From contig MVQY01000031.1 in assembly GCA_002067325.1 (NCBI GenBank), positions 1 through 10,432 on the forward strand: a stretch of DNA of 10,432 bases, written 5' to 3'. Shown here piece after piece: positions 1-6,012 of the stretch (positions are counted from its first letter, which is position 1; the number at the start of each line of letters is the position of its first letter). This DNA comes from Methanobacterium sp. PtaU1.Bin097 (GTDB lineage: Archaea; Methanobacteriota; Methanobacteria; Methanobacteriales; Methanobacteriaceae). Below the pieces are notes generated by a model. The model was not told the DNA's origin, did no database searches, and was given only the letters and a program-made list of their open reading frames with translations. Both the position numbers and the translations under genes were made by a program.

Positions 1-674
1 ATGAGCAATTTTTTATAGAGCAATTCTATACCATCGACGGGGGTATGGCCTACGATCATCAACTTAGAGTCTACTGCCTTAAGGAAGGAGTCTAGCTGGG
101 TTTTGGTGAAATTCTCTGATCTGTTCCATAAAATCTGGAACAGTCGGGAGTTTTCGCTGTTAAAACCGGCATAGGTGATGTTCATTATATCATCCAGGCT
201 TTTCACATTGGTAGGTGGGCCGGCGTGGCTGATGAATATCTTATTATCTGTCCGGACTGCGATGGGGAGTTTCTTGAAAAATTGGACGTACTCCTTCATC
301 TTATCCCGGTAGCGAGCTTCACCAAATTTATCCATCAAGATACTATCAAAATTGAAAGTTTGATTTACACCCGCTTTAAAAAGCATTTTCTGGGATATGG
401 TGGACCATTCATGGTTTCCCAGGAGCACGTGTATGTTGGAGAAATTTTCGCATAGGAATTTAACGTATTCCAGTATCTCCACGGATCTATCATTTTCCAG
501 GCCCATGGCATGTATGAAGTCCCCGGTTAAAATCAGATGGTTGTCCTCATTTTCAAACTCATCCCAGATATGCATGAACCTTTGAAAATCGGTTAAATTT
601 CCATGGATATCGGTAATAACTAAGGCTTTGCCCTTTCTGGGTAGTTCCACCAATTTTCCATTGTACTTATGCAT
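1..674 (-). CDS. Metallophosphoesterase (PPP/ApaH-like calcineurin fold), C-terminus beyond the window
   Basis: The frame is open from an ATG at 674 down to base 1 without a stop, giving 224 codons of a protein that continues past the left edge. The metal-binding signatures of calcineurin-like phosphoesterases occur in order: DIHGN (residues 22-26), GDFIH (51-55, in place of the usual GDxxDR), GNHEW (86-90), SHAG (149-152) and GHTP (209-212). These should hold a two-metal centre that hydrolyses phosphoesters. GNHE with HAG and GHTP points to the branch containing protein phosphatases, ApaH and PrpE, but the Arg of GDxxDR is replaced by His, so the substrate cannot be named. There is no signal peptide, so it is probably cytosolic. 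The start is supported by GAGATG (680-685) five bases upstream and a TATA-like stretch at 716-728. It lies downstream of the zinc-ribbon gene on the same strand but appears to have its own promoter. The family is certain; the substrate is unknown. Confidence 0.88.
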   Translation of the reverse strand, partial: MHKYNGKLVELPRKGKALVITDIHGNLTDFQRFMHIWDEFENEDNHLILTGDFIHAMGLENDRSVEILEYVKFLCENFSNIHVLLGNHEWSTISQKMLFKAGVNQTFNFDSILMDKFGEARYRDKMKEYVQFFKKLPIAVRTDNKIFISHAGPPTNVKSLDDIMNITYAGFNSENSRLFQILWNRSENFTKTQLDSFLKAVDSKLMIVGHTPVDGIELLYKKLL

Positions 675-715
675 GGAAACATCTCAAATTTACTCTAAGT
701 ACCAGGTATAACCTG

Positions 716-728
716 TTATATATTAATA
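716..728 (-). promoter_or_regulatory. TATA box for the metallophosphoesterase gene
   Basis: On the minus strand this reads TATTAATATATAA. Its centre is about 46 bases before the ATG at 674, which would place transcription start near 694 and give a leader of about 20 bases containing the GAGATG ribosome site. The assignment rests on position and composition only. Confidence 0.4.
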
Positions 729-759
729 AGTAACATTTATCTTAATACTATTGATGTTC

Positions 760-1119
760 CTACTCCTTAAAAAGCCTTTTCATCATCTGCATATTTTCTT
801 CTCTTAAAGGCAGGACCACCCTCCTATCCTGGTAATTAAAGATAAAACGGTTGACCGGGAAGCCAAAGTGGACATCCTCCATTTTATCCCAGGAGTATTT
901 CTCTATTTTACCAGTTCTCCGTGTGCCCCAGAAATTCTTACGATACTCTATAAGGAAATCTCTGGTAACTTCCAGGTCAAAGGGGTCATCCTCCATAAAA
1001 AGGATGGTCTCCTGCAGGTCCCGGTCACACACCAGGCAATATTCAGCTCCCTCCGGATTTCCAACCCCACACTCCGGACAGATAAGGTTAAAGGAAATAA
1101 AAGAATCTTCATCATCCAT
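760..1119 (-). CDS. Small zinc-ribbon domain protein
   Basis: This is a 119-residue protein with an N-terminal zinc ribbon, CPEC (Cys14, Cys17) and CLVC (Cys28, Cys31) ten residues apart, followed by about 85 residues rich in aromatic and charged residues with no membrane segment. The C-terminal part looks like a small beta domain, but I cannot name its family. I chose the ATG at 1119 because GGAGTGAT, close to the archaeal Shine-Dalgarno consensus GGAGGTGAT, lies ten bases upstream. An in-frame GTG at 1134 would add five residues but sits inside that ribosome site. The gene diverges from the molybdopterin enzyme at 1249 and precedes the metallophosphoesterase on the same strand. The role is unknown; zinc ribbons of this kind usually mediate protein or nucleic acid contacts. 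Confidence 0.8.
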   Translation of the reverse strand: MDDEDSFISFNLICPECGVGNPEGAEYCLVCDRDLQETILFMEDDPFDLEVTRDFLIEYRKNFWGTRRTGKIEKYSWDKMEDVHFGFPVNRFIFNYQDRRVVLPLREENMQMMKRLFKE

Positions 1120-1200
1120 GGGGATAAATATCACTCCAGCTGGATATTAAGATTTACCAAATTTCCAGAACAAAAAAAAATTCAATAGACCCTTGGGTCC

Positions 1201-1209
1201 ATATATATT
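1201..1209 (+). promoter_or_regulatory. TATA box for the sulfite-oxidase-like gene
   Basis: ATATATATT is centred 44 bases before the ATG at 1249, so transcription should start near 1231 with an 18-base leader holding GGAGAT (1240-1245). The run is nearly self-complementary (AATATATAT on the other strand), so it might also serve the divergent zinc-ribbon gene, although that leader would be about 60 bases. Confidence 0.45.
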
Positions 1210-1248
1210 ATCATCATTAACATAAAAATTTGAATTCCCGGAGATCGA

Positions 1249-1914
1249 ATGAATCTGAAACGTCTTTTTGGAAACAACCAGGAGGAAGACAGATACATAA
1301 AAAACATCCTCCAGGAAGAAGATGTTATAATAAGTCCTGACACACGAAGAGAAGTGAGAATCCCCCTGGGACAGCATGAAACCAGCAGATGGCCAGTTCT
1401 ACATGCCGGCCGTGTGCCTAAAATCGATATATCCAACTGGATATTCAAAGTATGGGGTCTGGTAGAGGAGGAGAGGGAATATACCCTGGAAGAATTCCTG
1501 GCCCTCTCTCATGTCAAGGTTTTCTCTGATATACACTGCGTGACCACCTGGTCGAAGCTCAACAACCTGTGGGAAGGAGTAAGCACCTCCACGCTCCAGG
1601 ATGAAGTGGAAATACTGCCCGATGCCAGATATGTGATGGTGCATGCCCATGGAAACTTCACCACCAACCTATCCCTGGAGGACTTCCTAGAGGAAGACGT
1701 ACTCTTTGCCACCCACCACAACGGCCAGAAGATAAGCACCAAGCATGGTGGCCCGCTGCGCTTGGTGGTTCCCAGGCTTTACTTCTGGAAGAGTGCCAAA
1801 TGGGTTAACGGTGTGGAGTTCATGAAAGATGATAAGCCTGGATTCTGGGAGTCCAACGGCTATCATATGCATGGAGATCCATGGACTGAGGAGCGGTACA
1901 GGTGGCAGAAGTAA
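1249..1914 (+). CDS. Sulfite oxidase-like molybdopterin oxidoreductase
   Basis: This 221-residue protein is built essentially of the molybdopterin-binding domain of the sulfite oxidase/YedY (MsrP) superfamily. Residues 60-85 (ISNWIFKVWGLVE) match the family opening strand. Cys97 in FSDIHCVTTWSK is the expected molybdenum ligand. Residues 166-192 (HGGPLRLVVPR, then YFWKSAKWVNGVEF) match the cofactor-binding and catalytic segment. It lacks the dimerisation domain of true sulfite oxidases and the twin-arginine signal of periplasmic MsrP, so it should act in the cytosol. Enzymes of this short type are found in many archaea and their substrate is generally not established. The ATG at 1249 has GGAGAT at 1240-1245 and a TATA box at 1201. 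The next gene starts 50 bases downstream. The family is near certain; sulfite as substrate is not shown. Confidence 0.93.
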   Translation: MNLKRLFGNNQEEDRYIKNILQEEDVIISPDTRREVRIPLGQHETSRWPVLHAGRVPKIDISNWIFKVWGLVEEEREYTLEEFLALSHVKVFSDIHCVTTWSKLNNLWEGVSTSTLQDEVEILPDARYVMVHAHGNFTTNLSLEDFLEEDVLFATHHNGQKISTKHGGPLRLVVPRLYFWKSAKWVNGVEFMKDDKPGFWESNGYHMHGDPWTEERYRWQK

Positions 1915-1919
1915 AACAG

Positions 1920-1929
1920 TATTTATTAA
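1920..1929 (+). promoter_or_regulatory. Possible TATA box for the TPR gene
   Basis: TATTTATTAA lies just after the stop of the molybdopterin enzyme, centred about 40 bases before the TPR start, at the right distance for a short leader. The gap is AT-rich throughout, so co-transcription from the upstream promoter remains possible. Confidence 0.3.
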
Positions 1930-1964
1930 GTAATTATTGGATAAATTAGTATTGTGGAATTTTC

Positions 1965-2576
1965 ATGTCCGATTCAACAAAAACTGCGATTAAAGCCCTG
2001 ATTAAGGAGGGGAACCAGCATCTTAAGGAGGGAGAATACCGCGCCGCTGTTTTCTGCTACGACCGGGTATTGGAACTGGATGAAAACAACAGCCAGATCT
2101 GGGATAATCGGGGTGTGGCCCTTTCTAAGGCGGGAAGATATGCCGATGCTGTGGAATCCTTTGAGATAGCCCTCGACCTCAAACCGGATAACATTAAAGC
2201 CTGGTCCAACATGGGCGTGGTCCTAGGGTCTATGGGGAGGTTTGAAGAATCCCTGAACTCCCTGGAACACGCTCTGGAACTTGATCCAGAAAATTCTGAC
2301 ACCTGGAACAACAAAGGGACCGCCCTGTTCAATTTAAAACGTTACCAGGAGGCTCTGGAATCCTTCGATAAATCCATAGAAATTGAACCGGGAAATCCCC
2401 TGGCCTGGGCAGGTAAGGGATCGGCCCATAGATTCCTGGGAGAGATCCAGGAAGCGGTGGACAGTCTGGAGAAATATATAGAATTGAGTGCAGGAGAATA
2501 CTCACCGCAGGTTGAAGAGGCCTGGGCTGTGATATTCGAGCTTAAACTACTTTTAAAGCAGCAGGATAACGAATAA
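1965..2576 (+). CDS. Tetratricopeptide repeat (TPR) protein
   Basis: This 203-residue soluble protein is made almost wholly of five tandem 34-residue TPR units at about 9-42, 43-76, 77-110, 111-144 and 145-178. The repeat hallmarks are plain: W/Y at position 4, G-x-x-L near 8-11, Y/F-x-x-A near 17-20, and P near 32 (LDLKPDN, LELDPEN, IEIEPGN). The last unit is the most diverged and is followed by a helical cap (179-203). Such arrays form a superhelical groove that binds partner proteins; no enzymatic motif is present and the partner is unknown. There is no signal peptide. The ribosome site before the ATG is weak (GTGGAAT, 1954-1960). The gene follows the molybdopterin enzyme by 50 bases in the same direction, so a functional link is possible but unproven. 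Methanogens carry many TPR paralogues of this form. Confidence 0.93.
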   Translation: MSDSTKTAIKALIKEGNQHLKEGEYRAAVFCYDRVLELDENNSQIWDNRGVALSKAGRYADAVESFEIALDLKPDNIKAWSNMGVVLGSMGRFEESLNSLEHALELDPENSDTWNNKGTALFNLKRYQEALESFDKSIEIEPGNPLAWAGKGSAHRFLGEIQEAVDSLEKYIELSAGEYSPQVEEAWAVIFELKLLLKQQDNE

Positions 2577-2858
2577 ATAAAAAGTTGACCATCGTGGATT
2601 AGTTAACGTTGTTGATGGATAAATTTGTTAATTAGCATCCGCATCAGGTAATACAAAAAATGGTTAACCGGCATGTGAAATTATCTTCCGCCCCTTAGAC
2701 GTGGGTTTCAAGTGTAAAATCCAGTATGTATAGCCTTAATAACATTCGGTAATACCCATCCTATTTTAATATTTCACTTAACCCTTGATTCATTGTGACC
2801 AATTTTAAATTAGTTCCACTTTTATGGAACTACTTTTTAAAACACGAAACCAGTATAA
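2577..2858. other. Gene-free stretch between converging genes
   Basis: These 282 bases lie between the stop of the TPR gene and the stop of the TSUP gene. I found no coding frame longer than about a dozen codons with a ribosome site, and no tRNA or recognisable RNA fold. It holds a terminator-like hairpin at 2811-2838, the 8-base palindrome GGTTAACC (2662-2669), and a 13-base near-repeat, CATCAGGTAATAC (2642-2654) and CATTCGGTAATAC (2743-2755), which match at 11 positions. The TPR gene has no hairpin directly after its stop, so its transcript could run about 240 bases to the hairpin. Confidence 0.6.
2811..2838 (+). terminator. Hairpin plus T-run between converging genes
   Basis: TAGTTCCA (2811-2818) and TGGAACTA (2825-2832) form an exact 8-bp stem with a 6-base loop CTTTTA, followed by CTTTTT. 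Read on the plus strand it has the form of an intrinsic terminator. It lies only 20 bases past the stop of the minus-strand TSUP gene, where the same stem is followed by ATTTAAAATT, so it may stop transcripts from both sides. Archaeal termination depends mainly on T-runs, so the stem itself may instead protect the 3' end. Confidence 0.5.
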
Positions 2859-3686
2859 TCATAAAGGCAATCCCAGCCACGTAAACACCCCTAACATCTT
2901 CAGGGCTATATAAAACTGTAATGTAACTAAAATATACCTCAAAATATCCTCGGGGAGTTTATTTGCCGTCCAGGCACCAACCTGGGCCATGGGGATGCTG
3001 AAGATGATTATGACCAGTAACTGTAACAGGTTCACGTATCCAAAGGAATATGGTGGTAACCCGGTGACGGTAAGTCCGTTCAGGACGTAGGATATTATCC
3101 CCCCCAGAGAGGTTATGATAATCACCGCGCTGGAGGTTCCGCTGGCCTCCTTCATGGTGTAGCCCATGACCAGGATCATCACCGGAATTATGATTATACC
3201 ACCACCAACACCGATGAGACCAGAGGTAAGACCGGCCAGGAACCCGAAGAGTAGAAACAGGAGTATGTTTTCAATTTTCACCCTGTGATCTGTGGAATTT
3301 TTAAACAACAGGAGTCTTATGGCTACAAATAACATGATTAGTCCAAATAGGAATCTTAAAATATCTTCAGGTGTATGGGAGGCCACGTATCCACCAGTTA
3401 AACCTCCCAGAAACCCGGATATTCCAAAGTAAATGGCGGCTTTAACTTCCACCTGGTTTTTACGGTAATGCCCGTAGGCACTGCTTATGGCCGTGGGTAG
3501 GATGATGGCCAGGCTGGTTCCAAAGGATAATCGTATGGCCACGGTGGGATCAACACCTAACCCCATAAGCAGAAAGAAAAGTATGGGAACTAACAGGAAT
3601 CCGCCGCCGATACCTAGAAGTCCAGTGGTGAAACCCACACCCACACCAGTTACGATCAGGGTTAAGATGTAGTAAAAGTAATCCAT
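2859..3686 (-). CDS. TSUP-family membrane transporter (sulfite exporter TauE/SafE-like)
   Basis: This 275-residue, very hydrophobic protein has about eight membrane helices and the internal two-fold repeat of the TSUP (DUF81) family. GLLGIGGG (22-29) is matched by GLIGVGGG (156-163), each followed by a hydrophobic stretch with a proline, and PEDILR occurs in both halves (106-111 and 245-250). Length and topology are normal for the family, which moves sulfite, sulfonates or other organic anions across the cytoplasmic membrane; the substrate cannot be read from sequence. The ATG at 3686 has GGAGAT (3695-3700) eight bases upstream and a TATA box at 3728-3740. It is the last gene of a minus-strand run and lies 62 bases after the ion channel, apparently with its own promoter. 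A sulfite-oxidase-like enzyme lies two genes away on the opposite strand. Confidence 0.93.
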   Translation of the reverse strand: MDYFYYILTLIVTGVGVGFTTGLLGIGGGFLLVPILFFLLMGLGVDPTVAIRLSFGTSLAIILPTAISSAYGHYRKNQVEVKAAIYFGISGFLGGLTGGYVASHTPEDILRFLFGLIMLFVAIRLLLFKNSTDHRVKIENILLFLLFGFLAGLTSGLIGVGGGIIIIPVMILVMGYTMKEASGTSSAVIIITSLGGIISYVLNGLTVTGLPPYSFGYVNLLQLLVIIIFSIPMAQVGAWTANKLPEDILRYILVTLQFYIALKMLGVFTWLGLPL

Positions 3687-3727
3687 GTACTATAATCTCC
3701 AGATGAGAATATGTATCAAGTTTTCTA

Positions 3728-3740
3728 GGTAAATATATCC
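3728..3740 (-). promoter_or_regulatory. TATA box for the TSUP transporter gene
   Basis: GGATATATTTACC on the minus strand is centred about 49 bases before the ATG at 3686, placing transcription start near 3709 and GGAGAT inside a leader of about 23 bases. Confidence 0.42.
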
Positions 3741-3748
3741 CATGAATA

Positions 3749-4600
3749 TCAACTTTTCTTACTGATATACTCCTTTATCTCATCAATATCAGTTTTTAAA
3801 TCTTGCAAATCCCTTTTCATTTCTCCTATACTTTCAGAATTGTCCATCCCATCCAGGCGATGGTTAATATCATCCAGTTTACCATCGAGCTCCTCCACTT
3901 TCTCCTTGGTTCTATGGGTGGCAAGCTCGGTTCCCTTTCTGAACTTTTCGATTAAGGAGAAAGTTGCCACAGAGGTGACGATGCTGGTGAGTACCAGGGC
4001 ACTGAGCATGGAGATCACGCCCATTATCCTGCCGATGGCGGTTATGGGGATTATATCTCCGTATCCCACCGTGGTGATGGTCTGGAGGACGAACCAGATG
4101 GAGTCCTCAAAGTTTGAAACTTGGGGATTTACACTGTGCTCTGCAGCATAGAACACAAAGGAACATACAATTAACACCAGTAAAAATATAGCTATAGCAT
4201 AAACCAGTCTTGTTTTCTCCTGATATTTTATAACATCCCGGGAGAATTTATGACCAAAGAAATAGAGACTGATGATCTTTACGATGTTCAACAACTTAAG
4301 CAGAATCGTATACTCCAGCAGGCCCAAGTTAATGGCAATGAAATATATGGGGACAAAACAAAGCAGTAAAGACCATTGATTCTTTATATAATTTTTTTTA
4401 TCTTCAACTTTAAATATGCTCCATATAAATAAAATTAAAAGAATAAGGGAGATTATTAAATCGATTTCACTGATTATATACAGAGTGTTTGTTCTTAAAT
4501 TAGAGATTATTGATAGAAATAGCAATAGACCATCAAAGAATAATAAGAAGATAATTATGGCCTGCCATAAAAATCCAGGCCTATTACTCACTATTTTCAT
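3749..4600 (-). CDS. Potassium channel, six-helix voltage-gated-like, with coiled-coil tail
   Basis: This 283-residue membrane protein carries the K+ selectivity filter TTVGYGD at 176-182. I read S1 about 12-34, S2 42-64, S3 75-92, S4 95-115, S5 131-152, the pore helix 164-175 and S6 188-213. Residues 225-283 are charged heptad-like sequence (KEKVEELDGKLDDINHRLDG), probably a cytoplasmic coiled coil helping tetramer assembly. No RCK or cyclic-nucleotide domain is present. S4 is unusual: it carries only Lys102 and Lys108 and no arginine, so voltage sensing may be weak. The start has no clear Shine-Dalgarno site; it lies 39 bases after rpiA on the same strand, so it may be expressed from the rpiA promoter. 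The 5' part is very AT-rich (39 G/C in 4381-4560, 22%), unlike rpiA. K+ channel identity is certain; gating is inferred. Confidence 0.94.
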   Translation of the reverse strand: MKIVSNRPGFLWQAIIIFLLFFDGLLLFLSIISNLRTNTLYIISEIDLIISLILLILFIWSIFKVEDKKNYIKNQWSLLLCFVPIYFIAINLGLLEYTILLKLLNIVKIISLYFFGHKFSRDVIKYQEKTRLVYAIAIFLLVLIVCSFVFYAAEHSVNPQVSNFEDSIWFVLQTITTVGYGDIIPITAIGRIMGVISMLSALVLTSIVTSVATFSLIEKFRKGTELATHRTKEKVEELDGKLDDINHRLDGMDNSESIGEMKRDLQDLKTDIDEIKEYISKKS

Positions 4601-4639
4601 AATATTTTTTAGTGATTAAGTGTGTAATAAGTTTTTTTA

Positions 4640-5308
4640 CTATTTTAGAATTTTGAGACCCTCTGGGGTGCCCACCATGACCTCGTCCACGATCCCGGTA
4701 AATATTCCATTTTCCACCACACCCGGGATGGTGTTGAGTTCCATCTCCAGTACTTCTGGCTTGGAGATTTTCGGAAATTGGATGTCCACTACGAAGTTAC
4801 CGTTATCGGTGATCACCGGACCGTCTTTTTTCTCCGCCATCCTGAGCCAGGGTTTTCCACCTATATATTCGAGCTTCTCTGTTACCACCCGGTAGGCCTG
4901 GGGTATAACCTCCACGGGTACCGGGAAAGCTCCCAGTTTATCCACCATTTTTGAATCATCCACTATTACTATGAATTTCTCTGCTGAACTGTCCACTATC
5001 TTCTCCAGGGTGTGGGCTGCTCCCCCACCTTTGATGAGGTTCAGCTGGGGGTCTACCTCATCGGCTCCGTCAACCGCTAGATCAACGGCATGCTCATCCA
5101 GGGTGGTCACCGTGATGCCCGAGTCCCGGGCGAGGAATAAAGATTGATAAGAGGTTGGTACTCCTAATATCTCCATTTCCTCTTCCTTTATCTTCTCCCC
5201 TAATCTTTCGATGAAGTAATGGGTAGTGGAACCCGTGCCTAAACCTATTACCTGACCATCCCTTACCAGTTCTGCCGCCTGGAAACCTACCTGTTTTTTA
5301 AGATTCAT
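4640..5308 (-). CDS. rpiA: Ribose-5-phosphate isomerase A
   Basis: It interconverts ribose 5-phosphate and ribulose 5-phosphate in the cytosol. In methanogens this links the ribulose-monophosphate-type route of pentose synthesis to nucleotides. The 222 residues match the usual RpiA length, and the signatures are all present: GLGTGST (22-28, phosphate-binding loop), DGADEVD (80-86), KGGGAA (93-98) with the catalytic glutamate Glu102 in LEKI, DDSK (117-120), and PGVVENGIF near the C-terminus. The ATG at 5308 is supported by GGGGAAGG (5315-5322) six bases upstream and a TATA box at 5345-5356. It lies 89 bases after the UPF0179 gene, and the ion channel follows 39 bases later. Nothing is missing or odd. 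Confidence 0.97.
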   Translation of the reverse strand: MNLKKQVGFQAAELVRDGQVIGLGTGSTTHYFIERLGEKIKEEEMEILGVPTSYQSLFLARDSGITVTTLDEHAVDLAVDGADEVDPQLNLIKGGGAAHTLEKIVDSSAEKFIVIVDDSKMVDKLGAFPVPVEVIPQAYRVVTEKLEYIGGKPWLRMAEKKDGPVITDNGNFVVDIQFPKISKPEVLEMELNTIPGVVENGIFTGIVDEVMVGTPEGLKILK

Positions 5309-5344
5309 GGTTTTCCTTCCCCAGTTTTAGTTTAAACAATCAAA

Positions 5345-5356
5345 TAATTTATAGTA
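5345..5356 (-). promoter_or_regulatory. TATA box for rpiA
   Basis: TACTATAAATTA on the minus strand is centred about 42 bases before the ATG at 5308. Transcription would start near 5325 with a leader of about 17 bases that includes GGGGAAGG. This suggests rpiA has its own promoter, which may also serve the channel gene. Confidence 0.45.
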
Positions 5357-5397
5357 CATAAATCCAAATGTTATAGTCCATAAAGCCACATCCCCCC

Positions 5398-5832
5398 TTA
5401 AAAGACCTCTAAAAGCACCAGGCTGAGATCTGTTCCATCGGAACATTTGAACTGTGACTTTCCCAGATTCTTTATTATCTTGCAGCGGTCGCCCTCATAG
5501 AGCCCTTCCGGAGCGCAGAGGTCATGATCTAAACAGCCGTTATCACATTCGATGGGGTTGAAGAGGATGTTACTGCCTTCAAAGGCAATTTTAGAATCAA
5601 TCAGTGCCTTGATAGGGGATTTTTCCACCACCACCACCTTCACCTTACCGCCTTCATGGATGGGGCAGGGGTGCTGGGTGTCTTTAACCTCCGTTATCAG
5701 GTAAATCCTGCCGTCTTCCAGGGTATCTATGCAGGTATTTTTGAATCTGCACCTTTGGCAGGGGGATGCCCCTCCGCAATGCACAAATTCCAGTCCTTTT
5801 TGAGCCAGATTAGTTCCGATAAGGGTTATCAT
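5398..5832 (-). CDS. UPF0179 family protein, ten cysteines
   Basis: This is a 144-residue protein of the archaeal UPF0179 family, recognised from the opening MITLIGTNLAQKGLEF and the cysteine pattern. Ten cysteines stand at 19, 25, 28, 34, 56, 96, 100, 106, 117 and 130, grouped as C-x5-C-x2-C-x5-C near the N-terminus and C-x3-C-x5-C in the middle. This suggests bound metal or an Fe-S cluster, but the function is not established. The start at 5832 is favoured because GGAAGTGAT (5837-5845) lies four bases upstream. An in-frame GTG at 5841 adds three residues but lies within that ribosome site. No signal peptide or membrane helix is present. It is upstream of rpiA on the same strand and diverges from the lipoprotein pair. 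Confidence 0.92.
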   Translation of the reverse strand: MITLIGTNLAQKGLEFVHCGGASPCQRCRFKNTCIDTLEDGRIYLITEVKDTQHPCPIHEGGKVKVVVVEKSPIKALIDSKIAFEGSNILFNPIECDNGCLDHDLCAPEGLYEGDRCKIIKNLGKSQFKCSDGTDLSLVLLEVF

Positions 5833-5870
5833 GAATATCACTTCCTTCCATGGGAAGGTGGTAAAATTTT

Positions 5871-5878
5871 CTATAAAA
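5871..5878 (-). promoter_or_regulatory. Probable TATA box for the UPF0179 gene
   Basis: CTATAAAA on the plus strand reads TTTTATAG on the minus strand, about 43 bases before the start at 5832. It predicts transcription from near 5849 with a leader of about 17 bases. Confidence 0.4.
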
Positions 5879-5953
5879 CGATGAGAATAGATGATTACAC
5901 TTATTACTAGTTATTCTTATTTAATAATATAATTTTATCTATCTTTTCTGATG

Positions 5954-5965
5954 TATTTAAATATT
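5954..5965 (+). promoter_or_regulatory. TATA box for the lipoprotein pair
   Basis: TATTTAAATATT, a perfect palindrome, is centred about 53 bases before the ATG at 6013. Transcription should begin near 5985, leaving a leader of about 28 bases that contains the strong ribosome site GGTGGGGG (5999-6006). Confidence 0.45.
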
Positions 5966-5980
5966 AGTTATTGTTAACTA
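5965..5980. promoter_or_regulatory. Operator-like palindrome TAGTTA-TTGT-TAACTA
   Basis: Exact 6-base inverted arms (5965-5970 and 5975-5980) around a 4-base spacer lie between the TATA box and the inferred transcription start of the lipoprotein genes. A bound repressor there would block polymerase. A further TAGTTA copy lies at 5908-5913. The region is AT-rich, so chance is possible, and the regulator is unknown. Confidence 0.35.
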
Positions 5981-6012
5981 TTACTTATGAGTGTAATAGG
6001 TGGGGGTATTAA

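Noticed and set aside
225..455. Open frame on the plus strand inside the metallophosphoesterase gene
   Set aside because: The minus strand encodes clear phosphoesterase motifs through this stretch; the plus-strand product has no recognisable domain.
1119..1134. GTG at 1134 as the start of the zinc-ribbon protein
   Set aside because: It is part of the GGAGTGAT ribosome site that serves the ATG at 1119.
1182..1742. Several minus-strand frames over the sulfite-oxidase-like gene and its promoter
   Set aside because: They overlap one another and the conserved Cys97 region of the real gene, and none has a ribosome site or domain.
2659..2698. A 12-codon frame (ATG at 2660) in the stretch after the TPR gene
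   Set aside because: It is too short, has no ribosome site, and shows no conserved feature.
5844..5858. Perfect palindrome CCTTCC-ATG-GGAAGG overlapping the UPF0179 ribosome site, a possible translation switch
   Set aside because: The inferred transcription start near 5849 falls inside it, so only one arm would be in the message, and the 6-bp stem has a 3-base loop.
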